A DNA stretch of 64,000 nt from Glandiceps talaboti (GCF_964340395.1 NC_135567.1:20374001-20438000); one strand, 5' to 3'. Shown: positions 44,268-56,408, numbered from the stretch's first letter. Numbers and translations: made by a program. Notes: generated by a model not told the origin, from the letters alone.

Positions 44268-44465
44268 TGTGTCACTCCACCCTCACTGCCCTCACCACCC
44301 TCACTGCCCTCACCACCCTCATCACCCTGACCGCCCTCACCACAATCACCACCCTCACCGTCCTCACCACCCTCACTGCCCTCATCATCCTCACTGTCCT
44401 CACCACCCTCATCACCCTCACTGCCCTCACTGCCCTCACTGCCCTCACCGCCCTCACCACCCTAC
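44268..44465 (+). repeat. CTCACC-type short tandem repeat
   Basis: About 200 bp built from CCCTCAC, CACC and CTGC blocks. His-Pro, Thr-Leu and Val-Arg frames in this run are artefacts. Confidence 0.95.
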
Positions 44466-44580
44466 AAGGACAGTGGTTGACCAATGTGTGAGGGCGCCCC
44501 ACCACAACGTACCTTACAGTCTGTAGCCTACTTTACTAACCTACCATCATGTTTTCAGATATTCTAAAAAAATAACTTTT

Positions 44581-47500
44581 TCAAGTACATGATGAAGTGC
44601 TTGTACAACTTTTCACTGTTTCTGAAATTACAATAGGATTTTGTACATTCATAATATGAAGTATTCCGTTATCTAAACCAACAGTTGTATCCTTTTCTCC
44701 TTTCAGTCGCCGTACTTTCTCACGATGACGTCTCTGTCTTTCCCGCCCAAGTTCACGTATTCTTTGTTTCTGGCTTTCAGTCAATACTTTAGGTGCAGGC
44801 GGTTCACCTTTCCTCTTGGCCTTTATGCTCTCTCTGTATCGTCTCTGTCTTTCTCGATCTTGAGCGCGAATTTTTTGCCGTTGACTTTCAGTTAGTGTTT
44901 GTCTCGCAGTTCGTACAAGTTCAGCTCTTTTTGCTCGATAATCACTCAGTTGTTTATCTCCATGGTGAAGGTTATATGCAAATTTCTGTTTGTCTCCATG
45001 GTGAGGGGCATATGCAAATTTTTGGATCGTTGGTATAATTTCCATTGGGTTTATCAGAGGCATTTTGATTTCACTGGATGGATTTTTATTTGTTGTTGCC
45101 ATGGTATCTGGTGAAGCACCACTTGTTACACCTCCGGACATTTTCTATTGACAAAATAAATGCATAAAATTATTGACTTTATTGAATTTTAAATCATTAA
45201 TTATGATCATAGTTTTACAAAACACAAACAAATATTGTAAACCTAGATATTTTCTCTACTACAAAATTTTGCAAATTTATAGTCTTCAGCAAGTTCTCAA
45301 AGACTAATTTCACTAATTACCAGATTAGTACTTTGCAAGTGCAAGGTGATATTTTGTCACACAGTCACACTGTGTAGATGGCTCCACACTGAGATGTACT
45401 TACCAAATATTGAGGAGTACTTTGCAAGGTGATATTTTGTCCCACAGTTAAACTTTGAGAGTTGAATACATTGTGCAGGTTTCCATCACTAGATGGCGCT
45501 GTTTCATTTACCTTCACAGTCCAGTATGAGGGCGCACGAGTAGCTGCACTCATGCTAGTTGTTGCTTCATCAAATCTATAAACATTTCCACTGCATTCTT
45601 TTTCCATTTCCAAATATTTCTTCCCTAAAATTGTCCTTTGAAGTGGCATACATCTAATGGGACCATCAACAGTTGTTGCATGATTTTCACCCTCCAATGT
45701 TTGTGATTCTGCATCCTGCTCTACCTTTACATGAGTGGTTTGGCCCTGATTAGCATCTTTATGACACTGTATTTTGCTAACTGTCGCTTTATCATCGTTT
45801 CTATCTTCACGATTACTTGAGCTATTGTTTTCACTCGGTTGCTCTCTCATTGGCTGAGTTCTTGACTGCATGCTTGTCATAGCTGCATCTGGTGTATTCT
45901 CCTCTAGATGGCGTTCAGTGCATTTCAAGTTCGCATCCCGGATCATAGACAAGGGCGTAGATATCGTGTCCTGATTCTCGCGTACACACATAGAGATTTC
46001 ACTTTGACGCTCACATGCAGCTATTACACACTGTGGACTCGTACCACACTGATCAGTTTGCGGGCTAGCTGTAACAGTCCCCGATTCCTCATTTCGGCAG
46101 TTTTGCGGTAAAGCGTTCTCTGACTGCGTAAAAATCGCTGGTTTACGGTTTCCAGATTTAGCTGCTGAATGGGCCAAGCTAGTATCCTTGAAACCATTCT
46201 CTGTGATCGCATTTTCTGACGTGACGATTGTTTGAAGACGTACAGACGATGAAACTTTCATTTTAATAATTCCATATTGACAAAGAAAATTCAGCATAGC
46301 CGTTTTATCTGTAATAGAAAGATAATGAAACAAGATAATAGAAAGATAATGAAACAAGATAATAGAAAGATAATGAAACAAGATAATAGAAAGATAATGA
46401 AACAAGATAATAGAAAGATAATGAAACAGGATAATAGAAAGATAATGAAACAAGATAATAGAAAGATAATGAAACAAGATAATAGAAAGATAATGACACA
46501 AGATAATAGAAAGATAATGAAACAAGATAATAGAAAGATAATGAAACAAGATAATAGAAAGATAATGAAACAAGATAACAGAAAGATAATGAAACAAGAT
46601 AATAGAAAGATAATGAAACAAGATAATAGAAAGATAATGAAACAAGATAAAACAGATCTTAGTATACCATGCGCAAGCCAAGTTATTGTCTTTGAACAGA
46701 AAATATGGATTATATACCCTGGTTGTTCCAGGATAACAGGACAATAGCCAATGAATGTTCTTATATTCATGGTCTACGTTTTACAGACTGTACATGAAAG
46801 GGTTTCACATACAACTGCCAACATCAGAGCATGGACAATGGAACCTATTACAAACAGAGAGAGTAAACAAATGAATTGGATTAATAACACTTGGCACAGC
46901 ATGTTGGAAATACAGAGATTTGTATCACATTCCATCATTTGATAAGAACAGTTTTATGCTCATTTTACTTAATAGTTCACATTCACAAACAAACTTCCAG
47001 TTCCCCTGGCATTTCATGTACACATAAAGAGACCATAAAACTGTTCTTATCAAACCATGGTGTGTAATACAAGATCTCTGCTGTTCCAACATACTGTGCC
47101 AAGTGTTGTTAGTCCAATGTGTTTGTTTGCTTTCCCTGTTTGTAACAGGTTCTGTTCGTCCATGGTCTGATGTCGGCAGTTGTAAAAGCATTTAAAAGTT
47201 TTGTATACCTTTTGCCTTGAGTGCTCCACTTCTCATTTGATGACTGATTTGTTGACTGCAAGCATCAAAGTAGTTTACAAGTTTATCTACGGTGTCTGTG
47301 CTAGTAGCTTCGTCCCAAAGACATTCACAATCTGTTAGAACAATAACATTTATTTTAAAATTCATTTATTCATGTATAGTTTGATTGCAGCTTTTAGATT
47401 TTTAAAAATTTTTAAAGTGGTTTATAATTTCTTTACTCATTTTAACAACTGCTTGAAATGTTAATCTTTCACAGTTAAATTGTTGTTGTTGTTGTTGTTG

Positions 47501-47630
47501 TTGATAATATTTACCAAAGTATACACCCACTGAATAGTCAAGTATAACAAAGTTTGTTTGTGTGCCTGTGTGTGTGCCTGTGTGCATGTGTGTGTGTATG
47601 TGTGTGTGCATGTGTATGTATGTGTGTGTA

Positions 47631-47719
<89 letters not shown>

Positions 47720-48326
47720 GCGTGTGTGTGCGTCTGTGTCAGTCATTGCATTGCTTGGATTATTTACCCATATCTTCTGTACAACTGGATCCCACTGGAA
47801 CTTTGTGTGTTATTCATGGTCAAAGAAAGTCAACAATTTATACCACTTTTTATTCGTGTATCTGTTTTATCGAATTTTGTTGACTTAATACTGAAATAAA
47901 CTAAAACATGTTTTGTTGCGTAAACATACAACTCCCCCACAAAGCGTACGACCCGAGGTAACCTCTGTCAAGCCGAGGTTTAAATCATATAAATATTCTG
48001 ACCTCAGGGCTTAGTCCTTCATTTATAAAAAAAAAAATATCTTATAACCTGTCAAACCATGCTTATTATGATCACCAACGACTTTCTGCGTCCATTAACA
48101 TAACTTGTATATAATTACTTTGTCATATTTGTGTCAAATTCATAAACTATAACACTGTGTGCGACTGTACATTACCTTGTGTACTGAGCGTCGGCGATTC
48201 TCCAACAGTAGAGCTTGAGACAAGATCGTGATTTTCAAGCTCACCATTTTCGATGTTCGAAGGTAAAATTAACTGAATTTTTCTCCAGAAGTTAAGCGAG
48301 ACTCCTTCAGAAATATCTACATCCAT
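44581..48326 (-). CDS. Gene G: WEEA-module protein with two basic Arg-rich repeats
   Basis: Four exons: 48176-48326, 47209-47331, 45404-46308 and 44581-45144. Phases are 1, 1, 0 (third donor TTG/GTAAGT), 580 residues. The start M-D-V-D-I-S-E-G was chosen by homology with gene F; 28 in-frame codons upstream (from 48410) are probably not translated. Exon 1 has R-K-I-Q-L-I-L. Exon 2 begins D-C-E-C-L-W-D-E-A. Exon 3 opens D-K-T-A-M-L-N-F-L-C-Q-Y-G. The linker holds V-K-V-E (45719-45730) and, like F, a late Y-W-[TA]-V and H-N-V-F. Exon 4 contains a short duplicated H-H-G-D-K-Q segment and two similar basic units, L-T-E-S-Q-R-Q-K-I-R with D-R-E-R-Q-R-R-Y-R-E, and L-T-E-S-Q-K-Q-R-I-R with G-R-E-R-Q-R-R-H-R-E. 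Inferred: nucleic-acid-binding nuclear protein. The shape resembles a bZIP basic region, but no leucine heptads follow. Confidence 0.85.
46313..46650 (+). repeat. 24-bp satellite, about 14 units, touching exon 3 of G
   Basis: Unit GATAATGAAACAAGATAATA-GAAA. In the sense of gene G it reads pyrimidine-rich (TTTCTATTATCTTG), and the last, mutated unit provides the acceptor TTTCTATTACAG for exon 3. Confidence 0.95.
46810..47184. mobile_element. Foldback element in intron 2 of G
   Basis: The left arm (46811-46957, ACAACTGCCAACATCAGA to GATAAGAACAGTTTTATG) and the right arm (47033-47183) are inverted repeats of about 150 bp around a 75-bp loop. The right arm ends about 25 bp from exon 2. A half copy lies at about 41650-41835. 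Confidence 0.85.
47560..47735 (+). repeat. (TG)n / TATG microsatellite (intron 1 of G)
   Basis: TG-rich run with TATG interruptions. All Val-Cys frames over it are artefacts. Confidence 0.97.
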
Positions 48327-48846
48327 TGTGGCACGAAACACAATATCTGGATGACGCAAATTAGCAACTTCACGGTTTGAAAATAGACCATTGAATGACA
48401 ACAAATTCACAGAGTACTGTGACCTACAGTGACCCCATTTTTTCTAAACGTTGAGGGCGGGATCACACACGCCTAGCGCCTTGCATCACAGTAATATGTT
48501 AGTTTACACGTCGAAACGGAAAGTATGTGTTTTGAGAGAGGGGGGGGGGGGTTCACCGGCGATGTTCAATGTCATATCAATAAATCACAGACTCTTGAGG
48601 CTTAAATGTTGACCCAGTTCATAGAGGGATGAACATTTTGGTGTGAAAAACATACATACGTAAACAGATAGTCCGAAACAAAATACTAGTAGTCTCGCGC
48701 TATCGATCTGTGGTATTGAATCTCAGAATCTCTCTACGGATAAAGAGATAATTCGATACCACGGGTAGTCGTAGATTTATAACAAAATAATAATTCCATG
48801 TAATCTATATGCTACATTGATAACATATTTAAACACCTGGTGTGAG

Positions 48847-48956
48847 TAGCCCTGCTTACAGGCGGTGCACGAGTCTATATTGCTGACTTGACTTGGATGT
48901 AGGATGGACAATTGTCAGAATCGAGTCCCGAATTACTCCATATGCAAGCAGGACTA
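48847..48956. mobile_element. 110-bp MITE with TGGTGTGAG target duplication
   Basis: The ends TAGCCCTGCTTACAGG and CATATGCAAGCAGGACTA are inverted repeats. The 9-bp duplication TGGTGTGAG is exact (48838-48846 and 48957-48965). A second copy is at 56827-56949, and one end recurs near 38345. Confidence 0.88.
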
Positions 48957-49449
48957 TGGTGTGAGAACCTGGGAATGAATCCTTGGACTTTAAGTAGTAC
49001 TAGTACTAATATTGGAAATTAAAAATTGATAACATAACGCATGTTAATTTTAACTTCACTTACAAAACTCTTTTAAAAAGTGAAAGGCGCTACACACACA
49101 TCCAGTCACTCGACATTGTCAATTCTTATATAAAAAATAAACGACGTTCGTTGTTGTAGACACGTACGTATTTCTAGTGACGCCCGGTGATCAGAGTTTT
49201 ACATTTTCATAGGATCGTGATCTTGTAAGATAATTTTCCATGATTCGTGACTGTTATTTCCATATTAAAGTTCTAATTAGGAAAATCTCTTTGTAAGACA
49301 CGTGACTTGGTCAATAATATCCTCTGCAAATCGTGACTTTTGAAAACTGCGATTCGTGATCAGGAAATCCTTATGGAGAATCATAATTAAGAAACACGAT
49401 TTTTATTATTTATCGATGCAGCGTTTCTTTGTGTTACGTATCATAGCTA

Positions 49450-49830
49450 TGGAAACGGGTAGAATTGACGACAGGAGGGAGCCTCAGGAGAAAATGGGGG
49501 TGGACACGATAAAAATAAGGTTGGGATGGGGTACTATGAAAAATGTGATGGTCTGAAGTGGGGGGGGGGGGGTCATGAAATACTTTGCTCTTGGGTTGTG
49601 ACTCGATCGTTGAACCAAATTATATCTCAGAATTGTTTAGAATTTACGACAGGGGGGGGGGGGCATGGGGAGAAAATGGGGAAATGGGGGAGGGGACGAT
49701 AAAAATAGGGTTGTGATGGGTACAATGAAAAATCTGATGATCTGAAGGGCCTGAAGGGGTGGGATGGGGTCATGAATGAAATATTTTGTTCTTGGCTTGT
49801 GACTCTTCGAACTAAATTAAACCTCAGCAT
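49450..49830 (+). repeat. Local duplication of about 190 bp, G-rich
   Basis: Two copies, about 49457-49635 and 49645-49830, share ACGATAAAAATA, GGGTTGTGACTC and a long G run. They differ by many small changes. Confidence 0.75.
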
Positions 49831-50062
49831 GAGTTATTTTCCTGTACTCTGTACATTTGTGGCAATAATGTATACTTTACAGTATTGTTGTATCACAAGT
49901 GATAACCAAGACAGTACTAGTGTGTTTGTGTCAGTCTCAGAGTCTCTCAGGAATAACCAAGACAGTGTGTTGGGGTCAGTCTCAATATCTCTCACTGAGG
50001 TAGTAAAGACCATATTCATATATCACATGGCTTCAAATTGTCATAGTAGAAATGTATACATA

Positions 50063-50142
50063 GTAGGTGAACAATGAATATTCATGATGTTTGCATTAAA
50101 GGGTAGGCTCTTCAGAGTCATGAATATTCATTGTTCACCTAC
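50063..50142. repeat. Perfect 25-bp inverted repeat
   Basis: GTAGGTGAACAATGAATATT-CATGA at 50063-50087 is the exact reverse complement of 50118-50142, with a 30-bp loop. The flanking CTCCCATGATGCAATG also occurs, inverted, near 13750. Confidence 0.9.
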
Positions 50143-50479
50143 TTCATATGTATTTCTGCAGACTCCCATGATGCAATGCGACCGACAGTAACAATTCCTG
50201 ACTGAGGGCAAACATTGTGTTTCTCTGAAATTGTGTGTAATGAAACCACAAAAAGAGTCAAAAAAGTTACTGAAAATGCCTTTATTTGCTGGAGTGGCAT
50301 TAACATTTCAAACAAAACATTTACTTACAGTATCACAAATTATTATAAACCGTTTTGATATATCAAATATTAAAAAAATTTGTTTAAGCAAAGTCCTGAC
50401 ATTTTCACTAAGTTTACACTGTGATTGTAATGACTTGTATGTTGTAGTATTTCAGGTATAGCTCTTCTCAGTCACTTGT

Positions 50480-50521
<42 letters not shown>

Positions 50522-50712
50522 TGTGTGTGTATATATGTGTGTGTCTGTGTGTGTGTGTATGTATGTATGTATGTATGTATGTATGTGTGTATGTATGTAT
50601 GTATGTATGTATGTGTGTGTGTCTGTGTGTGTGTCTCTGTGTGTATGTCTGTGTGTATGTGTGTGTGTCTGTGTGTGCGTGTTTGTGTGTGTGTGGTTGT
50701 GTGTGTGTACAT
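50480..50712 (+). repeat. TG / TATG microsatellite
   Basis: TG runs with TATG and CTGTG blocks. Cys-Val frames are artefacts. Confidence 0.97.
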
Positions 50713-51136
50713 ACGTGTTTGTAGCTATGACTGTGTGACAGTGACTGACTGTGTGTGACTGTCTATAACTGTTTTGTTATTAAAATCATCATCATAACAA
50801 TAATCATTATCCTAATTATTATGTCATTGCCAAGCAGAGAACATTTCCACAAAAGAGACCAAGAAACACAGAATCATGAATAGAAAATTATGGTGAAAAC
50901 ATCAGTTGATGTTTGTCTGGAATAAACACAAAATAACTACTTTAAAAGTTTGAAATACAAGTAGATATGGAGAACTAGTTTGAAAAATGTGAAAAATTAA
51001 GAAAGCAGGTTAATGACATTGTCATACTTTCTCTCTTTTACACCACTACTATTACAGATTGTCTGATCCAGTTGGTTAGAATGTACTAAATGTTCTGTAT
51101 TGCTTTTTGTGCAACAACTGTAGAAAGCTTATTCTA

Positions 51137-51183
51137 ACCCCCCCCCCCCACACACACACACCCCCCTCCCCCCCCCCCCCCCA
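51137..51183 (+). repeat. Poly-C and CA tract
   Basis: Two C runs separated by a CACACA stretch. It is a likely place for assembly error. Confidence 0.9.
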
Positions 51184-51634
51184 TCCCATCTGCCCCTTCC
51201 ATCGTAAGGCTGTGATTTCTTGGCCAGGAAATTGTATTTAGAAACATTTGGTTACTTTGTACCACTATGTTGCAAGAGCAGAATGTTATTTGACCTTTGA
51301 CCTGTAGCCAGTCCAATGATTCCTTGTGTGTACTCCCCATATACCACATATTCTGTACATGGGGTGGGGGTTGGGGGTTGCAGCTACTCAGGGGGGTGGT
51401 TGTCACCCGATCATACCCTGGATTTACCAGTAAAATCATTCTCTGTGAGTGTCATTAAAGGTATTCAGCTTTGTTCTATAAAAATCACTCACTAAAGGTC
51501 AACTTTTTTATCATTTCATGATAAAAATGATTTCAAATGTAATAACAGCAAAGGAAGTGACATCATCTCACGCAATGCATCTTGGAACCATAACTTTGAC
51601 TGCACTGTCTCACAAAAAAACACAAAGAGTTGAC

Positions 51635-54600
51635 TTATTTTAGATGACGTTTCATGTGTGCGACAAACGTTGTTTTCCACGTGAAACTTTGTCCGCATTC
51701 ATCACAATGGAATGGTTTTTCTTTAGTGTGTACCTTCATATGACGTTCCATTACGTGTTTATAATTAAAACATTTCCCACATTGCCCGCACTGAAATAAC
51801 TTGGAACCGAGATGTCGCTGCATGTGATTGGTCAAACTAGATTGCGAGCTGAATATCTTATGACACTTTTCACAATACAGTGGAAATTCACCTGCGTGTA
51901 CTCGCATATGAACATCGTACGTTTCTTGATGGACGAACTTCCGACTACAGAGATTGCATTGGATACATTTTTGTCGTAAGTGGAATTTCCTATGCGTATC
52001 TAGAGACGCTTTCTGACTGAAAGATTTGTCACAAATATCGCATTTATGAGGTTTCTCTGCAAGATGGCGCTGTATGTGTCGCGATAGTGTGATTTCATGC
52101 ATGAAAACCTTTCCACAGTATTCGCAAGTTAATGTTTTCTGCACATGCGTTTCTAGATGCGATACTAGCTGGCTTTCTTCGTTAAAACTAGCACGGCACA
52201 CATGGCACGCAAATATATTGTTCACGTCTTTTGATAAATGCGTTTTTTCGTGTTTACTGCAATCACTCTTTTGATAAAACGTCTTGTCGCACTGTTCGCA
52301 TTTATATGGCCGATCTCCTGAGTGCGACTGCATGTGTACGTTTAACGTCTTTTGTTGCGTAAACCGCGCCCCGCACTCCTGACATTGGAACGGCTTCTCC
52401 CCTGTATGTATCCTCATGTGAACATTAAGAGCACTTTGTGATGTCATACGTTTACCGCAAATTTGACATACAAAGTGTTTGTTTGTTGTGTGTTGTCTCA
52501 TATGTGCGTCAATATTCCATTGCGTACACTCTTTGCTACAGATATGGCATTTAATGGAGTCTGTAGACACACCTATCGATGTACTGCCTGTGTTATAGAA
52601 ATAGATATCCTGTTCTGCAGAAACGGTTTCTTGATTTCCGGGAATTTCTTCTGTATGGATTTCTAACGTTTCCTGTACTATAGATCCTGTGAATGGCTGA
52701 CTTGAATACCCTGCAGGGTCCTGCTGTACAAATTCACTGTCTCTCTGTGTTAGTATTCTTGAAGTGTCTTCCGTGTGTGAACCAGATGGTTGCTGTGTTG
52801 GAGAAATAGTAGTATGCATAACCATTGGTCTTCTTGGTTCACATGCTTGAGAAATAGTCATCGGTATGGCTGATGGTACAGATGTTCCCTGTGTTGAAGT
52901 TTTCAAAGTATCTTGTATCATTGGTCGTCTCAGCAATGATGTTGATTGAGACCCACTAACATCCTGTAGGAGAGATCTTTTCTTGTTTGGGTTTATTAAA
53001 ACACTGTTTTTCTGTAGATGAAATCCCGTATCGTCAGGTTTTTTGAGATCTGAGATTTCTTTCATCAAAGCTTTAATATTCTCCTGAGTGACAGAGTTAG
53101 TGGATTCTACAGATTGAATATCTGGTGTGCTCTGTCTTCTCTCCTGCCCACAGTTTTGGAATCTGCCATTTTCCTGTCTCTGTTGTTGTGACTGGGACTT
53201 TGTGTTTCCTAGACTCCCTGCAGATTTTGATGGGTTATCAGCAGTGTTGGAAGAGGCGTCGGAAGACTTTAGTTGAGTATGTTTTTTCACTAAATCCTGC
53301 AGAAATGGTAAATTCCTGGATTGATCTTCATCACCCGTACTATCTTGTCTCCTAGATTGACCCGGGTATTGTACACTTTCCATAAACAATAATTCACCGT
53401 TATTTTCACTATTGCCATGGCAACTCAAACCCTCAACCTGTGCATTGTTTTCATCTTTCTCTACTTCACCTGTAGATGGCACCCTTTGCATGAAATCATC
53501 ATGAGGAGAGCAATGTTCGCTAACTTCTTTTTCACTGACAATAGAGTCATGTGACTTGTCTATAGAAGGCGCACTTTGGGAGGTCGCAATAAAAACTGTA
53601 TTGCCATACTCGGTGTCCATTTCCTCTTTGATCTTGACACATGAAGCATCTGATGTTTTTCTAACTTTCTGAGGTCTAACAGATGGACTGTTTCTTGCTG
53701 ACGTAGACTCTTCATGGCTGGTGAACACGTTTTGTACATTATTACAAGTCTCCTTTGTGGTGTTCCACATGACTTGTGTGTTTTCTGTATTTTCAGAATC
53801 AGATGTGAATGGCATAACCTGGATATTAATAACACCATATCGATATAGTATATCCATTATTGTAGTTTTATCTGATGATCAAGAAGAAAGAAAGAAATAT
53901 ATATCATATGATTAATTAAAGGGAAACACACTGAGTTTATACGTATTTTGGCATATTTTTGCTGTATATGTAAAAGGTATTTATAGTATTGTATTTACTG
54001 AAGCACAATCACCAATTTGATTTCATGAAATTTGGATAAACATAACAGAATCTCACAATGTGTTAGTTTGGTGTACTTCTAAATATTTGCACCCATGCTG
54101 GCAGTGTTTTCTGCTCTAGTCTCTTCACTTATCTTGTAAAACATGTACATGTTTTCAGTTCAGGAATATGGGACTACAGGTCACAATCCTTGGGCTACCA
54201 ATTTCTGAAACTGGTAGCCCACTAGGACTGTGAAAGAAAAACTTAATTTCAAGCCCTGATCATCAATAGGGAACTTGCAAACCTGCCATGTTTAATGTTG
54301 CATCATGGTAAATGTGATAATAAATACTAATCAATTAGTATTATAAACAATATTGTTATATTGTTAGCAACCACAAATAATCAATTTATAGTCACCCTGA
54401 CCATTGTGGGAGGTTTATTTTATCAGTAGCTCCAGATTAGGTATTACAATAACCACAGATAATCCCATAGTCCTTTGTGTCTGAGCATGCTCAGTCTGGA
54501 TTGCAAGTTCCCTATTGACATGTATGTATCTAACCTACCTTTCTGACTTGGACTATTGTCGTTCAATCGTTGGAATATTTGTTTGATACATTCTTCAAAG

Positions 54601-55221
54601 TTGTTGTGTACTGTGTTGATTTCATTGGTTTTCTTGGCCTCCTCCCACAGATAGGAAAACAAAAAATCTGTAGTTCGGAAAAAATACATGCATACAGTTT
54701 AGTAAAATGCTAATATTGTATGTAATAATGCATTTATATGATTATCCCCGGTTTATATCACATCGTATATATACATGCACAGGTACTCGAATCAATCTGT
54801 ATGATTTTTAAAAAAATATATGTATAGTATTTAGTAAATAATTATTTACTATACATATTTTTTTTTTAAATCATACAGATTGATGCGAGTACCTGTGTAT
54901 ACATGTAATAGCTAGGTTATTTAGTATATAGTAACTCCATGGAAAGTTATACTTCCATGGTAACACACATCAAGTTTGTGTTTTTTGTTTTAAATCAGCC
55001 GACATCGTTCTAGTACTTCCCGTAACACCCCCCCCCCCTCCCCTCCCCCCTCCCTCATATTAAATGGCGGCACAAAAAGTTCATTCACCTTGTGGTCCCT
55101 GTAATCCACGATTACGGTTCAGGTCAGTTGACGATTTCGGGTCGTTTTGATCTGGTGCGACTCTCAACTGAATAGATGGTCTGATGTTGTCAGTCAATCT
55201 GCGAGAAGAGAACACCTCCAT
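51635..55221 (-). CDS. Gene H: WEEA-module C2H2 zinc-finger protein, eleven fingers
   Basis: Three exons: 55089-55221, 54539-54667 and 51635-53871, both introns phase 1, 832 residues. Exon 1 (M-E-V-F-S-S-R-R) has the most divergent segment, P-S-I-Q-L-R-V, and ends G-P-Q-G. Exon 2 is 129 nt, not 123, because of two extra residues before W: D-F-L-F-S-Y-L-W-E-E-A. Exon 3 opens D-K-T-T-I-M-D-I-L-Y-R-Y-G, the weakest match to the family. The linker carries I-K-E-E (53621-53632), M-E-S-V-Q-Y-P-G-Q (about 53353-53388) and a Gln/Ser-rich stretch. Eleven C2H2 fingers fill about 51640-52550. A five-residue-longer spacer separates fingers 4 and 5, so fingers 1-4 and 5-11 may act as two blocks. Inferred: DNA-binding nuclear regulator with the longest finger array in the cluster. 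Confidence 0.88.
54264..54524 (-). mobile_element. MITE family 1, copy 5 (intron 2 of H)
   Basis: This is the best-preserved copy: TCAATAGGGAACTTGCAA on the left and TTGCAAGTTCCCTATTGA on the right are exact inverted repeats of 18 bp. It ends about 15 bp from exon 2 of H. No clear target duplication was found. Confidence 0.9.
54772..54905. repeat. Near-perfect hairpin of about 134 bp (intron 1 of H)
   Basis: CAGGTACTCGAATCAATCTG and the following TATGATTTTTAAAAAAATAT pair with CATACAGATTGATGCGAGTA on the right. The stem is AT-rich and the centre is itself palindromic (AGTAAATAATTATTTACT), so there is almost no loop. Confidence 0.88.
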
Positions 55222-56408
55222 TGCCCGTAATAACCTGAAAATATCCCTGACAATTAAGAATCTCGTTAAATTTCGCTGCTACGGTGCCAGGAATGGATTT
55301 CTACAACACAACAATAAAAGCGGAAGTTCTAAATCCATGTCACGGTCGGTAGAGGACGCTCGTACAACGTCGGCCAGCTTTTGTGAGTTTTTGTATACAA
55401 ACAAATTTTATTATGATAAACATTCAAAATTTACGTATACAAAAGCTATTATTTACCAATAAAAATTAAATTTTCAGAAAAATATATAAATTATTCGCAA
55501 ATATATATAACTGACTAAATACATAACAGTTTAATACCGACAAATACATTTAGTACAAATAAAAAAAATAAAATACTGAACAACGTACCAAATATGCAAA
55601 TTAACTCCGCAATTAGCTTACATGTACACATGGATGTGATAGTGAGATCCGTGAAATTACACCATCTCAGACCACAACAAGTTTGGAGGTCTGAGATACT
55701 ACTTGTGTTGTGATTTACAATGGAAAGTTATATAACACGGGAATTTTTCAACTAGACAATTTCAATTTTCATTCCTTAGATAACAAAAGTAAATTTTTAC
55801 ATATTTTGTCTGCAGATGACAAACTTTCTCTTGGAAACTTTCTTGTTAATGTAAAAAATATAGCAGTTGGCTAAATGATTGTATTTTATTTACTTATTTT
55901 TGTATGCTTTACCATGCTCGCTAAAGCATGATGTTACGCAATAAAGATTGATTGATTGATTTCAATTTTCAAGTACTTTTCAGGAGTGCTTTAAAACTTT
56001 TATTATTTTACTTCCTATCCAGTCCTACTTACGGGCTATAGTATCTTTGCACACAACAATATCTGATAATATTAATAATTTGCCGACAACAGCAAAATAA
56101 AAATAACATAATGTAGCGAAACTTTATTACACATCTATACGCTTCCCTTAACTGTAACAGCATTTAACTGATTCTTTCCCAATTTGAATGTAATAAGAAT
56201 TGGCCTTCAGAATGGGTGTTTTATACACTAGGCAAAGACCATAAGTTAGGCGCATCTCTCAACCCACAAGCTCCTGTGTATGGCACTGCTTCCTGTCAGG
56301 TCGTCCTTGCACCTAATATTAATAAGTCTAGCGCCCTCTATAAATTTTCATTCGATGGATTGACCTTATAACATCATAATAACCGTGTGTAGCTTTAATA
56401 CTGAAGTC
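55222..56408. other. Divergent intergenic region between H and I
   Basis: The genes point away from each other. It holds a LINE-like tail (55775-55965) and otherwise AT-rich sequence. ORFs starting at 55184 run opposite to exon 1 of H and are not genes. Promoters of both genes are expected near the two ends; no clear elements are seen. Confidence 0.55.
55775..55965 (+). mobile_element. LINE-like 3' tail with (GATT)n, copy 2
   Basis: Shares GCAGATGACAAACTTTCTCT-type sequence, GCAGTTGGCTAAATGATTGT and TTGTATGCTTTACCATGC with 7797-8103. It ends AATAAAGATTGATTGATTG. Confidence 0.6.

Larger units (their letters stand above)
39661..44580. other. Intergenic F-G region, mostly satellites
   Basis: No gene is seen. 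It holds successive minisatellites of 43 bp (39880-40545), 38 bp (40590-40945), 40 bp (41390-41690), 33 bp (42005-42205) and 36 bp (42835-43120). It also holds a MITE (42450-42692), two copies of the dispersed repeat also found at 11405 (43405-43525, 43895-44245) and a CTCACC-type run (44268-44465). The promoter of F would lie within about 39661-39850. Confidence 0.65.
48327..51634. other. Intergenic G-H region
   Basis: No gene is seen. It holds a MITE with a 9-bp target duplication (48847-48956), a G-rich local duplication (49450-49830), a perfect 25-bp palindrome (50063-50142), a TG/TATG run (50480-50712) and poly-C/CA tracts (51137-51183). The segments 48430-48840 and 49000-49440 show nothing recognisable. 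The promoter of G would lie just right of 48326. Confidence 0.6.

Noticed and set aside
44581-45144. bZIP domain in gene G
   Set aside because: The basic blocks resemble a bZIP basic region, but no heptad leucines follow and the block is repeated in tandem.
46277-46770. 156-159-codon repeat ORFs over the start of exon 3 of gene G
   Set aside because: They read the 24-bp satellite. The true exon starts at the acceptor at 46308, as homology to the paralogues shows.
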